A DNA stretch of 64,000 nucleotides from Tenggerimyces sp963762635 (GTDB lineage: Bacteria > Actinomycetota > Actinomycetes > Propionibacteriales > Actinopolymorphaceae): NCBI GenBank assembly GCA_963762635.1, contig CAVXLQ010000003.1, positions 372,001 to 436,000 of the forward strand, read 5' to 3'. The number at the start of each line of letters is the position of its first letter. Position 1 is the first letter of the stretch. Positions 15,677 through 24,660 of this stretch are shown piece after piece. Below the pieces are notes generated by a model, which did not search any database, was not told where the DNA came from, and saw only the letters and a list, made by a program, of their open reading frames with translations. The translations under genes and the position numbers were made by a program.

Positions 15677-16381
15677 TCATCGCGGGGGAAGGATCTTGCC
15701 ATGGACGTGCCATCTGCCGGTCGCACCGCGTCCCGATCGATCCTGTCGACCAGGTAGCTGAGTCCGCGACCCAACAACAGCTCCCGCTCACCTGGGCACT
15801 CGGTGACGCCCTCCATGTAGATCGCGGGTGTCCCCTTGGGGACGGTCGAGGTGCACCCAGACCTGATGATCGAAGGCTGGCGTCGTTCCGATCGATGTGC
15901 TGAGGAAGGCGTCGTCCGTGATCGTCCTGCCGGTCGAGTCGTCGACCGGACGGGAGAAGACGCGCGGATCGACGCCGCGGACGACGATGAGGTCCTCGGG
16001 GACGGGGACGATCTCCAGGGCCGCGTCGATGTGGCGGATGTGGCTCTCGATCTGTGGGGTCGCCGGGCCGCGACCGCGCAGGTAGCAGTTGATCTCCCTG
16101 TAGCAGGTCGCCCCGCCGATCGACTCTCCGCTGTACTCCCTCAGCGCCGCACGCTGCTCCAGCTCGAGGCTGTCCGTCGCCCGGCCCCAGATCGCGAGGC
16201 CGTAGTCGTCCGCTTCGGAGTCCTCGAGCTGCTTCGGGCCGCGAGGCCGCAGGTACTCCGCGACCGGGTCGTAGGCCGGTCGGCGAGGGTCCATCGCGCG
16301 GGCGTCGGCGAGCGCCTCCAGCCGGCGCAGGTCGGCGCCGGTGGGGTGGGTTTCGCGCAGCTCGCTCACCTGATCGAGCAT
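15677..16381 (-). CDS. ADP-ribosyltransferase exoenzyme-like protein, apparent frameshifts
   Basis: Reconstructed as about 234 residues. It carries the R-S-E triad of arginine-type ADP-ribosyltransferases (VIP2/C2 type): R135 in VVRGVD, the STS motif at 161-163 (FLSTS), and ExE in PGERELLLGRG. The N-terminal helix with YREINCYLRG is also typical. The R and STS motifs are in one frame and the ExE motif in another. Removing single bases near 15830, 15730 and 15720 joins them and yields a natural end (DGRWHVHGKILPPR) at 15677. There is no signal peptide or translocation domain, so it would act in the cytosol or be delivered by another route. It transfers ADP-ribose from NAD+ to an unknown target. 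Confidence 0.7.
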
Positions 16382-16405
16382 CGCAGTTTCGCCCGGTTGG
16401 TGTCG

Positions 16406-16853
16406 TTACGTATCCACAGGATCCACAGGGGTCAACCGGACCACGGGGATCGAGCGGCTCGTGCCGGACGCGTAACGCTGGTACCGGCCGTGGTTGACGT
16501 CGTTCACGATCTCCCACAGTCGCGCGTACGACGGGTCGGACGGCCACACCTCGGTGGACGTCACCGAGAGCCGCGAAGAGCCCACCTGGATCGACGCGGG
16601 GCCGGGTCCACGCAGGTTCAGCAGCCACGCGGGCGGGGCGTCGTGGCCCCAGTTCGAGGCCGTCACCAGGTACGACGAGCCGTCCCGCCCGTACGCCAAA
16701 GGCGCCTCGCGCGGCACACCAGAACGACGCCCGACCGTGTGCAGCACCAGCGTCGGCACACCGCCCGCGTTGTGCCCCACCCGACCACCCGACCGGGCGT
16801 ACAAAGCCGCGTGGACACGAGCCAACAACCGCTGGGGCAACGTCGGAGCCATG
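16406..16853 (-). CDS. F420-dependent nitroreductase-family (Ddn-like) oxidoreductase
   Basis: A 148-residue protein of the deazaflavin-dependent nitroreductase family (split-barrel fold). The signature is VLHTVGRRSGVPREAPLAY followed by YLVTASNWG and WLLNL. It reduces quinones or nitro compounds with F420H2; the physiological substrate is unknown. I choose the ATG at 16853 because AGGATG precedes it and it matches the family start; a GTG at 16897 would add 15 residues. It diverges from gatC. Confidence 0.85.
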
Positions 16854-16947
16854 GGCACATCCTGAAGGACGGGAAACCCAGTCGGGCCCTGACACACTCG
16901 CGACCTAGGATTGCTGAGTCTCGCAAGCGAACAAGGAGAGTGCAGCC

Positions 16948-17247
16948 GTGCCCGCGATCACTCGCGACGAGGTGGCCCATCTGGCCCGCCTCGCCCGGAT
17001 CGAGCTCACCGACGACGAGCTCGACCACCTGGCGCCCCAGCTCGACGTCATCCTCACGTCGGTCGCCCAGGTGAGCGAGGTCGCGGCCCAGGACATCCCG
17101 CCGACCTCCCACGCGCTCCCGCTGACGAACGTGTTCCGCGAGGACACCATCGTCGAGTGCCTCACCCCGGAGGAGGCCCTGCAGGCGGCCCCCGCGGTCG
17201 AGGACGACCGGTTCCGCGTGCCGCGGATCCTCGGCGAGGAGGCCTGA
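16948..17247 (+). CDS. gatC: Asp-tRNA(Asn)/Glu-tRNA(Gln) amidotransferase subunit C
   Basis: A 99-residue GatC that wraps around and stabilises GatA at the GatA-GatB interface. The N-terminal ITRDEVAHLARLARIELT and the PTSHALPLTNVFREDT linker are diagnostic. GTG start with AAGGAG ten bases upstream. Its TGA overlaps the gatA ATG by one base. The GatCAB complex amidates misacylated Glu-tRNA(Gln) and/or Asp-tRNA(Asn). Confidence 0.96.
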   Translation: MPAITRDEVAHLARLARIELTDDELDHLAPQLDVILTSVAQVSEVAAQDIPPTSHALPLTNVFREDTIVECLTPEEALQAAPAVEDDRFRVPRILGEEA

Positions 17248-18743
17248 TGTCGAACGACCTCACCCGCCGCACCGCGTCCGAGCTCGCCGGGCTCATCAAG
17301 AACGGTGAAGCCTCCGCCGTCGAGGTGACCGAGGCTCACCTCGACCGGATCGCCAAGGTCGACGACAAGGTGCACGCGTTCCTGCACCTCGACATCGAGG
17401 GCGCCCTCGCGGCCGCCAAGGCCGTCGACGCCAAGCGCAAGGCAGGCGAGGAGCTCGGCCCGCTCGCCGGCGTCCCGCTCGCGCTCAAGGACGTCTTCAC
17501 GATGAAGGACGTCCCCACCACCTGCGGCAGCCGCATCCTCGAGGGCTGGCGGCCCCCGTACGACTCGACCACGGTCAGCAGGCTCCGCAAGGCCGGCATC
17601 GTGATCCTCGGCAAGACCAACATGGACGAGTTCGCGATGGGCTCCTCGACGGAGAACTCCGCGTTCGGCCCGACCCACAACCCGTGGGATCTCGACCGCA
17701 TCCCCGGCGGCTCCGGCGGCGGCTCGAGCGCGAGCATCACCGCGTACGAGGCTCCGCTCGCGCTCGGCACCGACACCGGCGGCTCGATCCGGCAGCCCGC
17801 GTCGGTCACCGGCACCGTCGGCGTGAAGCCGACGTACGGCGGCACCAGCCGGTACGGCGTCGTCGCGATGGCCTCCAGCCTCGACACCCCCGGCCCGTGC
17901 GCGCGGAACGCGCTCGACGCCGCGTTGCTGCACGAGGTGATCGCCGGCCACGACCCGATGGACTCCACCTCGATCGACCAGCCCGTCCCGCCCGTCGTCG
18001 AGGCCGCGAGGCGCGGCGACGTGCGGGGCATGCGGATCGGCGTGGTCAAGGAACTCGGCGGCGAGGGCTACCAGCCCGGCGTCGAGCTGCGGTTCCGCGA
18101 GTCCGTCGAGCTGCTGAGCGAGCTCGGCGCCGAGGTCGTCGAGGTGTCCTGCCCGCACTTCGTGCACGCGCTGCCGACGTACTACCTGATCATGCCGGCC
18201 GAGGTGTCCAGCAACCTCGCCCGCTTCGACGGCATGCGGTACGGCCTGCGCACCGCCGACGACGGCACGCGCAGCGCCGAGGAGGTCATGAACGCGACCC
18301 GCGAGGCCGGCTTCGGTGCCGAGGCCAAGCGCCGCATCATGATCGGCGCGTACGCGCTCTCCAGCGGTTACTACGACGCCTACTACGGGCAAGCACAGAA
18401 GGTGCGTACGCTCATCGCCCGCGACTTCGACCGCGCGTTCGAGCAGGTCGACGTACTGGTCTCACCCACGACGCCGACCACGGCGTTCAAGCTCGGCGAA
18501 CGCGTCGACGACCCGCTCGCGATGTACAAGGCCGACCTTTGCACGATCCCGTCCAACCTGGCGGGCAACGCGTCCGCCTCGTTCCCCTGCGGCCTCTCGC
18601 CGGACGACGGGCTGCCAGTCGGCCTGCACGTCATGGCCCCGGTCATGGCCGACGACCGCGTCTACCGCGTCGGCGGTGCCGTTGAGGCGGCGCTCGTCGA
18701 ACGGTGGGGACACCCGCTTCTCTCGGAGGCTCCGGAGCTATGA
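17247..18743 (+). CDS. gatA: Asp-tRNA(Asn)/Glu-tRNA(Gln) amidotransferase subunit A
   Basis: A 498-residue amidase-signature enzyme that releases ammonia from glutamine for GatB. The Ser-cisSer-Lys triad is intact: K81 (PLALKD), S156 (PGGSGGGS) and S180 (TDTGGSIRQPA). The ATG at 17247 is coupled to gatC. Its end overlaps the start of the small gene at 18740 as ATGA. Confidence 0.97.
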   Translation: MSNDLTRRTASELAGLIKNGEASAVEVTEAHLDRIAKVDDKVHAFLHLDIEGALAAAKAVDAKRKAGEELGPLAGVPLALKDVFTMKDVPTTCGSRILEGWRPPYDSTTVSRLRKAGIVILGKTNMDEFAMGSSTENSAFGPTHNPWDLDRIPGGSGGGSSASITAYEAPLALGTDTGGSIRQPASVTGTVGVKPTYGGTSRYGVVAMASSLDTPGPCARNALDAALLHEVIAGHDPMDSTSIDQPVPPVVEAARRGDVRGMRIGVVKELGGEGYQPGVELRFRESVELLSELGAEVVEVSCPHFVHALPTYYLIMPAEVSSNLARFDGMRYGLRTADDGTRSAEEVMNATREAGFGAEAKRRIMIGAYALSSGYYDAYYGQAQKVRTLIARDFDRAFEQVDVLVSPTTPTTAFKLGERVDDPLAMYKADLCTIPSNLAGNASASFPCGLSPDDGLPVGLHVMAPVMADDRVYRVGGAVEAALVERWGHPLLSEAPEL

Positions 18744-18949
18744 GCAACAAACCCAACATCCAACAGCGCAAGGACGTCCAGGTCCTCATGCTGGGCTTCA
18801 GCCTGGTCGGCATCGGCTTCTCGATCCGCCGGCTCGCGAACAACCGCAAGAACACCGACAAGCTCGAGCAGACCGCCGAGGTCCTCGGCCTCCTGGCCAG
18901 CATCGTCGCGTTCATCGCGGCCATCCGGAAGATGAAGCGAGGGGACTGA
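18740..18949 (+). CDS. Conserved small membrane-associated protein between gatA and gatB
   Basis: A 69-residue basic protein (MSNKPNIQQRKDVQVLMLGF...) with two hydrophobic stretches at about residues 15-27 and 47-61, which may be membrane-inserted or form a helical hairpin. It overlaps the gatA stop (ATGA), and its TGA immediately abuts the gatB GTG, so it is fully embedded in the operon. I recognise no family; a role with GatCAB is only suggested by position. Confidence 0.72.
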   Translation: MSNKPNIQQRKDVQVLMLGFSLVGIGFSIRRLANNRKNTDKLEQTAEVLGLLASIVAFIAAIRKMKRGD

Positions 18950-20458
18950 GTGAGCACCGCCACCGCCGCCGACCTGCTCGAGTACGAGGAGGCGCTGGAA
19001 CGCTTCGACCCGGTGCTCGGCCTCGAGGTGCACGTCGAGCTGAACACCGCGACGAAGATGTTCTGTGGCTGCCCGACCGAGTTCGGCGGCGCACCCAACA
19101 CCCACGTCTGCCCGGTCTGCCTCGGTCTGCCCGGCTCGCTGCCGGTCGTCAACGGCAAGGCCGTCGAGTCCGCGATCCGCATCGGCCTCGCGCTCGGCTG
19201 CGACATCGTCGACTGGTGCCGGTTCGCGCGGAAGAACTACTTCTACCCGGACATGCCGAAGAACTTCCAGATCAGCCAGTACGACGAGCCGATCGCGATC
19301 AACGGCAAGGTCGAGGTGGAGGTCGAGGGCAGGACGTTCACGATCGAGATCGAGCGCGCCCACATGGAGGAGGACACCGGCAAGTCGACGCACGTCGGCA
19401 CCTCCGGTCGCATCCACGGGGCGGACTACTCGACCGTCGACTACAACCGCGCCGGCATCCCGCTGATCGAGATCGTCACCAAGCCGGTCGAGGGCACGGG
19501 CGCGCTCGCGCCGCAGGTCGCCCGCGCGTACGTCGGCTACCTTCGTGAGCTGCTCCGCGCGCTCGGTGTCTCCGACGTCCGCATGGAGCAGGGCTCGCTG
19601 CGGTGCGACGCGAACGTGTCGCTCCGCCCGCACGGCCGGGCCGAGTACGGGCTGCGTACCGAGACCAAGAACGTGAACTCGCTGCGCAGCATCGAGCGCG
19701 CGATGCGGTACGAGATCCGCCGCCAGGCGACGGTGCTCGCCTCCGATGGCAAGGTGACGCAGGAGACGCGGCACTGGCACGAGGACACCGGCATCACCAC
19801 CTCCGGCCGCAGCAAGGAGGAGGCCGAGGACTACCGGTACTTCCCCGAGCCCGATCTCGTCCCGGTCGCGCCGGCGCGGTCGTGGGTCGAGGAGTTGCGG
19901 GCGACGTTGCCCGAGCCGCCGGCCGTACGCCAGAAGCGGCTGTTCGACGCGTGGGGCTTCTCCGAGATGGAGTTCCGCGACATCCTCGGCGCCGGTGCGC
20001 TGCACCTGGTCGAGGCGACGGTCGCGGCCGGCACGACGCCGGCGATCGCGCGGAAGTGGTGGCTCGGCGAGATGGCGCGGCGGGCGAACGAGACCGGCAC
20101 CGAGATCGAGTCGCTCCCGATCACGCCCGAGCAGGTCGCGGCGATCCAGGCCCTCGTCGACGCCGGGAAGATCAACGACAAGTTGGCCCGCGAGGTCTTC
20201 GACGGCGTTCTCGCTGGTGAGGGCACGCCCGAGGAGGTCGTGGCCGCGCGCGGCCTTGCCGTGGTGAGCGACGACGGCGCGCTCGGTGCCGCGGTCGACC
20301 GTGCGATCGAGGCCAACCCCGAGGTCGCCGAGAAGATCCGCGGCGGCAAGGTCGCGGCGGCCGGCGCGTTGATCGGCGCGGTGATGAAGGAGATGCGCGG
20401 CCAGGCCGATGCTGGACGCGTACGTGAGCTGATCCTGGAGAAGCTCGGGGCCGCGTAG
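18950..20458 (+). CDS. gatB: Asp-tRNA(Asn)/Glu-tRNA(Gln) amidotransferase subunit B
   Basis: A 502-residue kinase/transamidase subunit. It phosphorylates the misacylated residue and transfers ammonia from GatA. The N-terminal cradle contains VLGLEVHVELNT and the zinc cysteines CGCPTEFGG...CPVCLGLPG. The C-terminal tRNA-binding YqeY-like tail includes RGLAVVSDDGAL...RGGKVAAAGALIGAVMK. The GTG at 18950 starts directly after the preceding stop. Confidence 0.97.
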   Translation: MSTATAADLLEYEEALERFDPVLGLEVHVELNTATKMFCGCPTEFGGAPNTHVCPVCLGLPGSLPVVNGKAVESAIRIGLALGCDIVDWCRFARKNYFYPDMPKNFQISQYDEPIAINGKVEVEVEGRTFTIEIERAHMEEDTGKSTHVGTSGRIHGADYSTVDYNRAGIPLIEIVTKPVEGTGALAPQVARAYVGYLRELLRALGVSDVRMEQGSLRCDANVSLRPHGRAEYGLRTETKNVNSLRSIERAMRYEIRRQATVLASDGKVTQETRHWHEDTGITTSGRSKEEAEDYRYFPEPDLVPVAPARSWVEELRATLPEPPAVRQKRLFDAWGFSEMEFRDILGAGALHLVEATVAAGTTPAIARKWWLGEMARRANETGTEIESLPITPEQVAAIQALVDAGKINDKLAREVFDGVLAGEGTPEEVVAARGLAVVSDDGALGAAVDRAIEANPEVAEKIRGGKVAAAGALIGAVMKEMRGQADAGRVRELILEKLGAA

Positions 20459-20532
20459 GTTTGGCGAGTTCGTTCCGGGCATACTGGCCCTCTCTTGGAG
20501 AAACGCGGTCTTTTGCCCACAGAGGAGGACTG

Positions 20533-21695
20533 GTGGCCGACCCCACCGGACGTCCACCCGGAACGAACCCGCCACCGCCCGGCCATCCGGGTCCGGGGTT
20601 CCAACCACCCCCGCAGCAGCCTCCCCCGCAGGGGCCCAATCCCTGGGCGCCCCAGCAGCCGGGACAGCCGGGGCAGCCGCCGTACGGGCCGCCGCCCGGG
20701 TATCGGCCGCCTCGGCGAGGCGGGGTCAACCTGTCCTCATCGTGCTGCTCGTCGTCCTCGTGCTGGGTGTGCTGATCGTCGGCGGCATCGTCGCGTTCTC
20801 GATGCTCGGCGGTGGGGAGAGCTCGAACGCCGACCAGCGGCCGCAGCCCACCTCGTCGGCGCCGCAGCCGACCGCTTCCGCGACGCCGTCGGCGCCGCGG
20901 TCAGCGGCTGAACCGGTCGAGGCGGCGCTCACCAAGCTCGGCTTCGAGTGCTTCACGACGATCGACAAGCCGACGAAGGTGCGTGGTTGCTACTCCAGCA
21001 CCGAGGGCGCCGACATCGCGGTGAAACTCCAGCTGGACAAGGACGAACTCGTCGGCGCCGCGCACATCGACGGCGACCTGAGTTCGGCTCGACGGGTCAG
21101 CGGCATCGCGACGTACACGGAGGTCACCTCTGTCGTCGGGCCGCTCGTCGTGGGCGAGCAGGACGCGGCGAAGCTGCCCAAGCCCGAGGATGGTAGCTCC
21201 GGCGAGGTCACGGGTGCCTGGGGGTACGCGTCCTCGAACATCAACGGCTCGTTCGCCGAGTACCGGCTGATGGCCAAGGGCTTCGACATCGTGACGCCCA
21301 GCATCGCGGCGCGGATGCCGGACGTCGACCTGCGTAAGGCGCTCGCCGGCAAGGGGTTCGTGTGCGACGACCGGACCTGCTCGACGGAGTTCCCGGACGA
21401 GGGGACCGGCTACACCTCGTTCAGCCTGACGTACAACAACATCGCGTGGACGGCGACGCTCAACCAGATGCGGAAGAACGAGGCGCAGGCTCAGCGCCTC
21501 GGGTTGCCGCGGTTCAAGGACATCGGCTCGGTCGCGATCGGGCAGACCGACAACGGTGAGTTCGCCGCCTGGCTGGACAAGCACTGGAAGCAGCCGACGC
21601 CGCAGTCCGCGGACTTCGGTGGTTTGCATGTCGAGCTGCGGTACGCCGAACCGCTCGGGCCGTCGATCAAGTTCACGCCGGCGAGGTCGTGGTGA
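20533..21695 (+). CDS. Proline-rich single-pass membrane protein, apparent frameshifts near 20722-20733
   Basis: GTG start with a strong GAGGAGG-type ribosome site. The first 65 residues are a Pro/Gln/Gly-rich cytoplasmic tail. One transmembrane helix follows (LIVLLVVLVLGVLIVGGIVA), then a Ser/Thr/Pro linker and an extracellular domain with paired cysteines (FECFTT, RGCYSS; later FVCDDRTCS). The tail and the helix are in different frames; removing one G from 20722-20725 and one at 20733 joins them into about 386 residues. It is paralogous in layout to the next gene, with which it overlaps as GTGA. Function unknown. Confidence 0.7.
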
Positions 21696-22801
21696 ACGCG
21701 CAGCAGCCGCCGCCGGGGCCGCAGCAGCCGCCTCCGCAGTGGGGCGCGCCGCAGGGCCCGCCGCCGCAGTGGGGTGCGCCGCAGCCGCCGCGTCCTCGGA
21801 CGACGATGGCGCCAGGCAAGATCGCGCTGATCATCGGGCTCGTGGTCGTGGTGGTCGCGGTCCTCGGTGTCGGTGCGTTCCTCGCGCTCCGGCCGGGTGG
21901 GTTGCTGGCCAGCGGTGAGAGCCAGGAGCCCGACCGTTCGAAGCTTCCGAACGCCAAGAACCCCAGCTACTCCTCCACGCCGACGGCCAAGCCCGTCGCC
22001 ATGGACGGCCTGGTGACGACGCTGAAGGGCGCCGGGCTCGAGTGCTACGACCTGCTGACCGAGCCGGTGCCGGTGAAGTCCTGCTACCGCACCGAGGCCG
22101 ACGGCGCGGCGAGCAGTGTGCGGCTGGTCGGGTCGAAGGGTGGCGAGATCGTGCTCGCCCGGATCGACACCGAGAAGGTCCGCGGTGCCCGTCCCGGTTC
22201 GGCGGAGCGCGGCGACGTCGTCGCACCGCTCAAGGAGCTCGTACCCCTCGTCGCCCCGGCGCTGCTCGGACAGGCGGTGCAGGACGGGTTGCTGGAGGAG
22301 TCCGAGGAGATCTACCAGGTCGAGACGGCCTGGGGAACGGGCGAGTGGCGGATCAACCCGGAGGGCCCGTTCGCGGCGTTCGAGAAGGCGGGTACGTACG
22401 CGACGCCGTCGAAGGCCGGCTTCGGCAAGGACGCCGTCGACATGGAGAAGCCGATGGCCGCGCTCGGCTACAACTGCGACACGTCGTCGTGCACGAAGGG
22501 CTCGCTGACCAGCGGCAACGACACGTACGCCAGCGTCGACTTCTCCACCGACGTAGTCGTACGGATCGAGAACACCGGCAAGCCGGTGACCGACGAGCTC
22601 ATCCGTCAGACCGCCAAGGACGCGTTGACGCAGGTGCTGGAGGGCCCGGACCTCGAAGCGGCGACCGCCTGGGTCGACGGCCACCTCACCCCCGAGCACG
22701 GCTTCATCGAGGGCGACGCCGGCGGCGTCAACCTCCAATTGACGCGCGAGGACGAAGCCGCCGCCCGCCTGGAGATCAACCCGCCGGCCGAGCTCCTCTA
22801 G
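21692..22801 (+). CDS. Proline-rich single-pass membrane protein, paralogue of the preceding gene
   Basis: A 369-residue protein. It has a Pro/Gln-rich cytoplasmic N-terminus with two WGAPQ-type repeats, a transmembrane helix at about residues 43-65, a short linker, and an extracellular region made of two similar halves, each with a cysteine pair (LECYDL...KSCYRT and YNCDTSSCTKG). The half-domain and cysteine spacing match the upstream protein, indicating a tandem gene duplication plus an internal repeat. GTG at 21692 overlaps the previous stop; the in-frame GTG at 21689 is an alternative. I recognise no catalytic motif; cell-envelope binding is a guess. Confidence 0.75.
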   Translation: MNAQQPPPGPQQPPPQWGAPQGPPPQWGAPQPPRPRTTMAPGKIALIIGLVVVVVAVLGVGAFLALRPGGLLASGESQEPDRSKLPNAKNPSYSSTPTAKPVAMDGLVTTLKGAGLECYDLLTEPVPVKSCYRTEADGAASSVRLVGSKGGEIVLARIDTEKVRGARPGSAERGDVVAPLKELVPLVAPALLGQAVQDGLLEESEEIYQVETAWGTGEWRINPEGPFAAFEKAGTYATPSKAGFGKDAVDMEKPMAALGYNCDTSSCTKGSLTSGNDTYASVDFSTDVVVRIENTGKPVTDELIRQTAKDALTQVLEGPDLEAATAWVDGHLTPEHGFIEGDAGGVNLQLTREDEAAARLEINPPAELL

Positions 22802-22835
22802 CTGTGTGAAGGAAGGGCACCTTCATTCACACAGC
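22801..22835. terminator. Long hairpin between convergent genes
   Basis: Arms GCTGTGTGAAGGAAGG (22801-22816) and 22820-22835 pair over 16 positions with one mismatch around a 3-base loop. It starts at the stop codon of the upstream gene and lies before the convergent transglutaminase stop. There is no T-run, so it is a probable bidirectional, non-canonical terminator. Confidence 0.65.
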
Positions 22836-22860
22836 CGGTACCGATCGGTGTGCGGGTCTT

Positions 22861-23703
22861 TCACCCAAGCCGCGTCACCTCGACCGTGACACCGAAATGC
22901 TCCGCCTTAGGTCCCGAGTAGACCCCCGACAGCGGCCGCACGTCGGAGTAGTCGCGCCCACGCGCCAGCAGAACGTGCCGGCTCCCCACCTCGGCAAGGC
23001 TCGTCGGGTCGGCGGCAACCCAGTCACCGGCCCAGAACTCCACCCACGCGTGACTCTGCCCAGCCGTCGTCTCCCCGATCTCCGCCCCCACCGTCGGGTG
23101 TAGATAGCCCGAGACATAGCGCGCGGGCAGCCCGCACGCGCGCAGCAACGCAAGCGTCACGTGCGCGAAGTCCTGGCACACCCCACGTCCAGCGGCACGC
23201 GCTTCCGCCGACGAGGTGTGCACATGCGTCGCGCCAGGCTCGTACCGCAACGTCTCATGGGTCCACGCGGCCGCACGCAGCCCGGCCTCTACCGGCGGCA
23301 AGTCCGAGCGCAGAGTGAGCCCGAGCTCGACAAGCTCAGGCTCGGTCGAGACATATCGAGACGCGGCAAGCAACTCGCCGAATCGATCCCGAACAGCGGG
23401 CGCAGCCAGGTCCGACCACCCAACGCCGGAAGGCAGCGAGCGCGGCCGGGCTGTTTCTACCAACGACGTCGCCAACACCACGAGCTCCGTATGCGGAACG
23501 TGAATGTCGAACGCATCCACCGTCGTACCCCAGTAGTCGATGTATCGCAGCGGCCGGACGGCCGGCGTGATGGCGAGGTCAGACTCCAACGTGCGTTGTC
23601 CGTCAAGCGTCGGTGGCGTCAGCCGAGCTTCGTTGTGCGACGCGCGCACCGGCCCCGCGTAGCGATAGCCGGTCCGGTGCCGGACTGCGATCCGCCAGCT
23701 CAC
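22861..23703 (-). CDS. Transglutaminase-like cysteine protease/peptidase family protein
   Basis: A 280-residue protein with an N-terminal bacterial transglutaminase-like beta domain and a C-terminal papain-like core. Cys in GRGVCQDFAH, His in QSHAWVEF and Asp in AADPTS form the triad. Proteins of this subgroup occur in operons with alpha-E and circularly permuted ATP-grasp proteins and are thought to process or hydrolyse a peptide made by the ATP-grasp. The GTG at 23703 overlaps the alpha-E stop as GTGA, so all three genes form one minus-strand operon. Confidence 0.9.
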   Translation of the reverse strand: MSWRIAVRHRTGYRYAGPVRASHNEARLTPPTLDGQRTLESDLAITPAVRPLRYIDYWGTTVDAFDIHVPHTELVVLATSLVETARPRSLPSGVGWSDLAAPAVRDRFGELLAASRYVSTEPELVELGLTLRSDLPPVEAGLRAAAWTHETLRYEPGATHVHTSSAEARAAGRGVCQDFAHVTLALLRACGLPARYVSGYLHPTVGAEIGETTAGQSHAWVEFWAGDWVAADPTSLAEVGSRHVLLARGRDYSDVRPLSGVYSGPKAEHFGVTVEVTRLG

Positions 23704-24650
23704 CCCGCGGGCTCCTCAATGCTCCAGTGCAGCGGCGCGGACCCGACGAACAGCTGCTCCGTCACCTCTTCGCTCACCGTCGACACGGTCCGCTGCAGCC
23801 CGTGCAATCGCTCGGGCAGGTCGTCGAGAAGCGAGGCCGCCGACAAGAACTCCAGGTCCGTACGAGCCCGACCAATCGCCCGACGGGCCGGCTCCGTCAG
23901 CGCCGACCGCCCCGACGACTCCGGGTCGAGCCGTGCCAACGCCTGCTCGCCCGCACAGAGCGCATGGAAGACCGAACGCGGAAACAGCCTGTCCACCAAC
24001 AAGAACTCCAGCGCTCGGTGGGCCTCGACACCCTGCTGATAGGTGCGCAGGTACGCGTCGTGGGCCGAGCACGCGCGCAACGTCGACGTCCAGCCCTCGC
24101 TTCCACGCCCGGCGCCGATCCGTGCCGCAAGCAGACGGGCCGTCATGTCCACCCGTTCCAGGCTGCGGCCCAACACGAGCACGTCGTGACTGGCATCCCG
24201 ACTCATGCTCGCCTCGACGTACCCGGCGAACATCGCCGCGCGCTCGCGAACATAGGAGAAGAACGGCGCCGGCCCGAAGTCGCGAGCCGCGACCACCAAG
24301 GAAGGGAGGGCGTTGTGGGTCGAGTTCAGGCACTCCCAGATCTCCGCCGACAGCGCTTCCCGAGCGCCCCGCGCGTTCTGCTGCGCGCCGACCAGCGCGC
24401 CGACGATCGAGTTGGGCGAGGTCTCGTCGAAGCCGAACATCTCCATCAGGGCATGACTGTCCTGATGGCCGAGCACGCGATCCTCCGGGACGCCCATCAC
24501 CGTCAGCAGAACGGCGCCGGCACTCGACTCGTACACGCCAGGGTCTTCGAGCACCTCGTGGATGTGCACGTCGAGCAGTCGGGCCGTGTCCTCGGCGCGC
24601 TCGACGTACCGGCCGATCCAGAACAGCGCCTCGGCGACTCGGGTCAGCAT
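23700..24650 (-). CDS. Alpha-E domain-containing protein
   Basis: A 316-residue all-helical alpha-E protein. The start MLTRVAEALFWIGRYVERAEDTARLLD is the family hallmark, with conserved acidic and arginine residues that may form an active or scaffold site (FWIGRYVERAE). It always accompanies circularly permuted ATP-grasp proteins. It starts ten bases after the ATP-grasp stop and overlaps the transglutaminase gene. Biochemical role not established for the family as far as I know. Confidence 0.9.
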   Translation of the reverse strand: MLTRVAEALFWIGRYVERAEDTARLLDVHIHEVLEDPGVYESSAGAVLLTVMGVPEDRVLGHQDSHALMEMFGFDETSPNSIVGALVGAQQNARGAREALSAEIWECLNSTHNALPSLVVAARDFGPAPFFSYVRERAAMFAGYVEASMSRDASHDVLVLGRSLERVDMTARLLAARIGAGRGSEGWTSTLRACSAHDAYLRTYQQGVEAHRALEFLLVDRLFPRSVFHALCAGEQALARLDPESSGRSALTEPARRAIGRARTDLEFLSAASLLDDLPERLHGLQRTVSTVSEEVTEQLFVGSAPLHWSIEEPAG

Positions 24651-24660
24651 CCGATCCCAC

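Noticed and set aside
15672..16895. A 407-codon minus-strand open frame across the ADP-ribosyltransferase and Ddn-like genes
   Set aside because: It is in a third frame and arginine/proline-rich without domains; it holds only a short part of the true C-terminal reading and otherwise shadows two recognisable genes.
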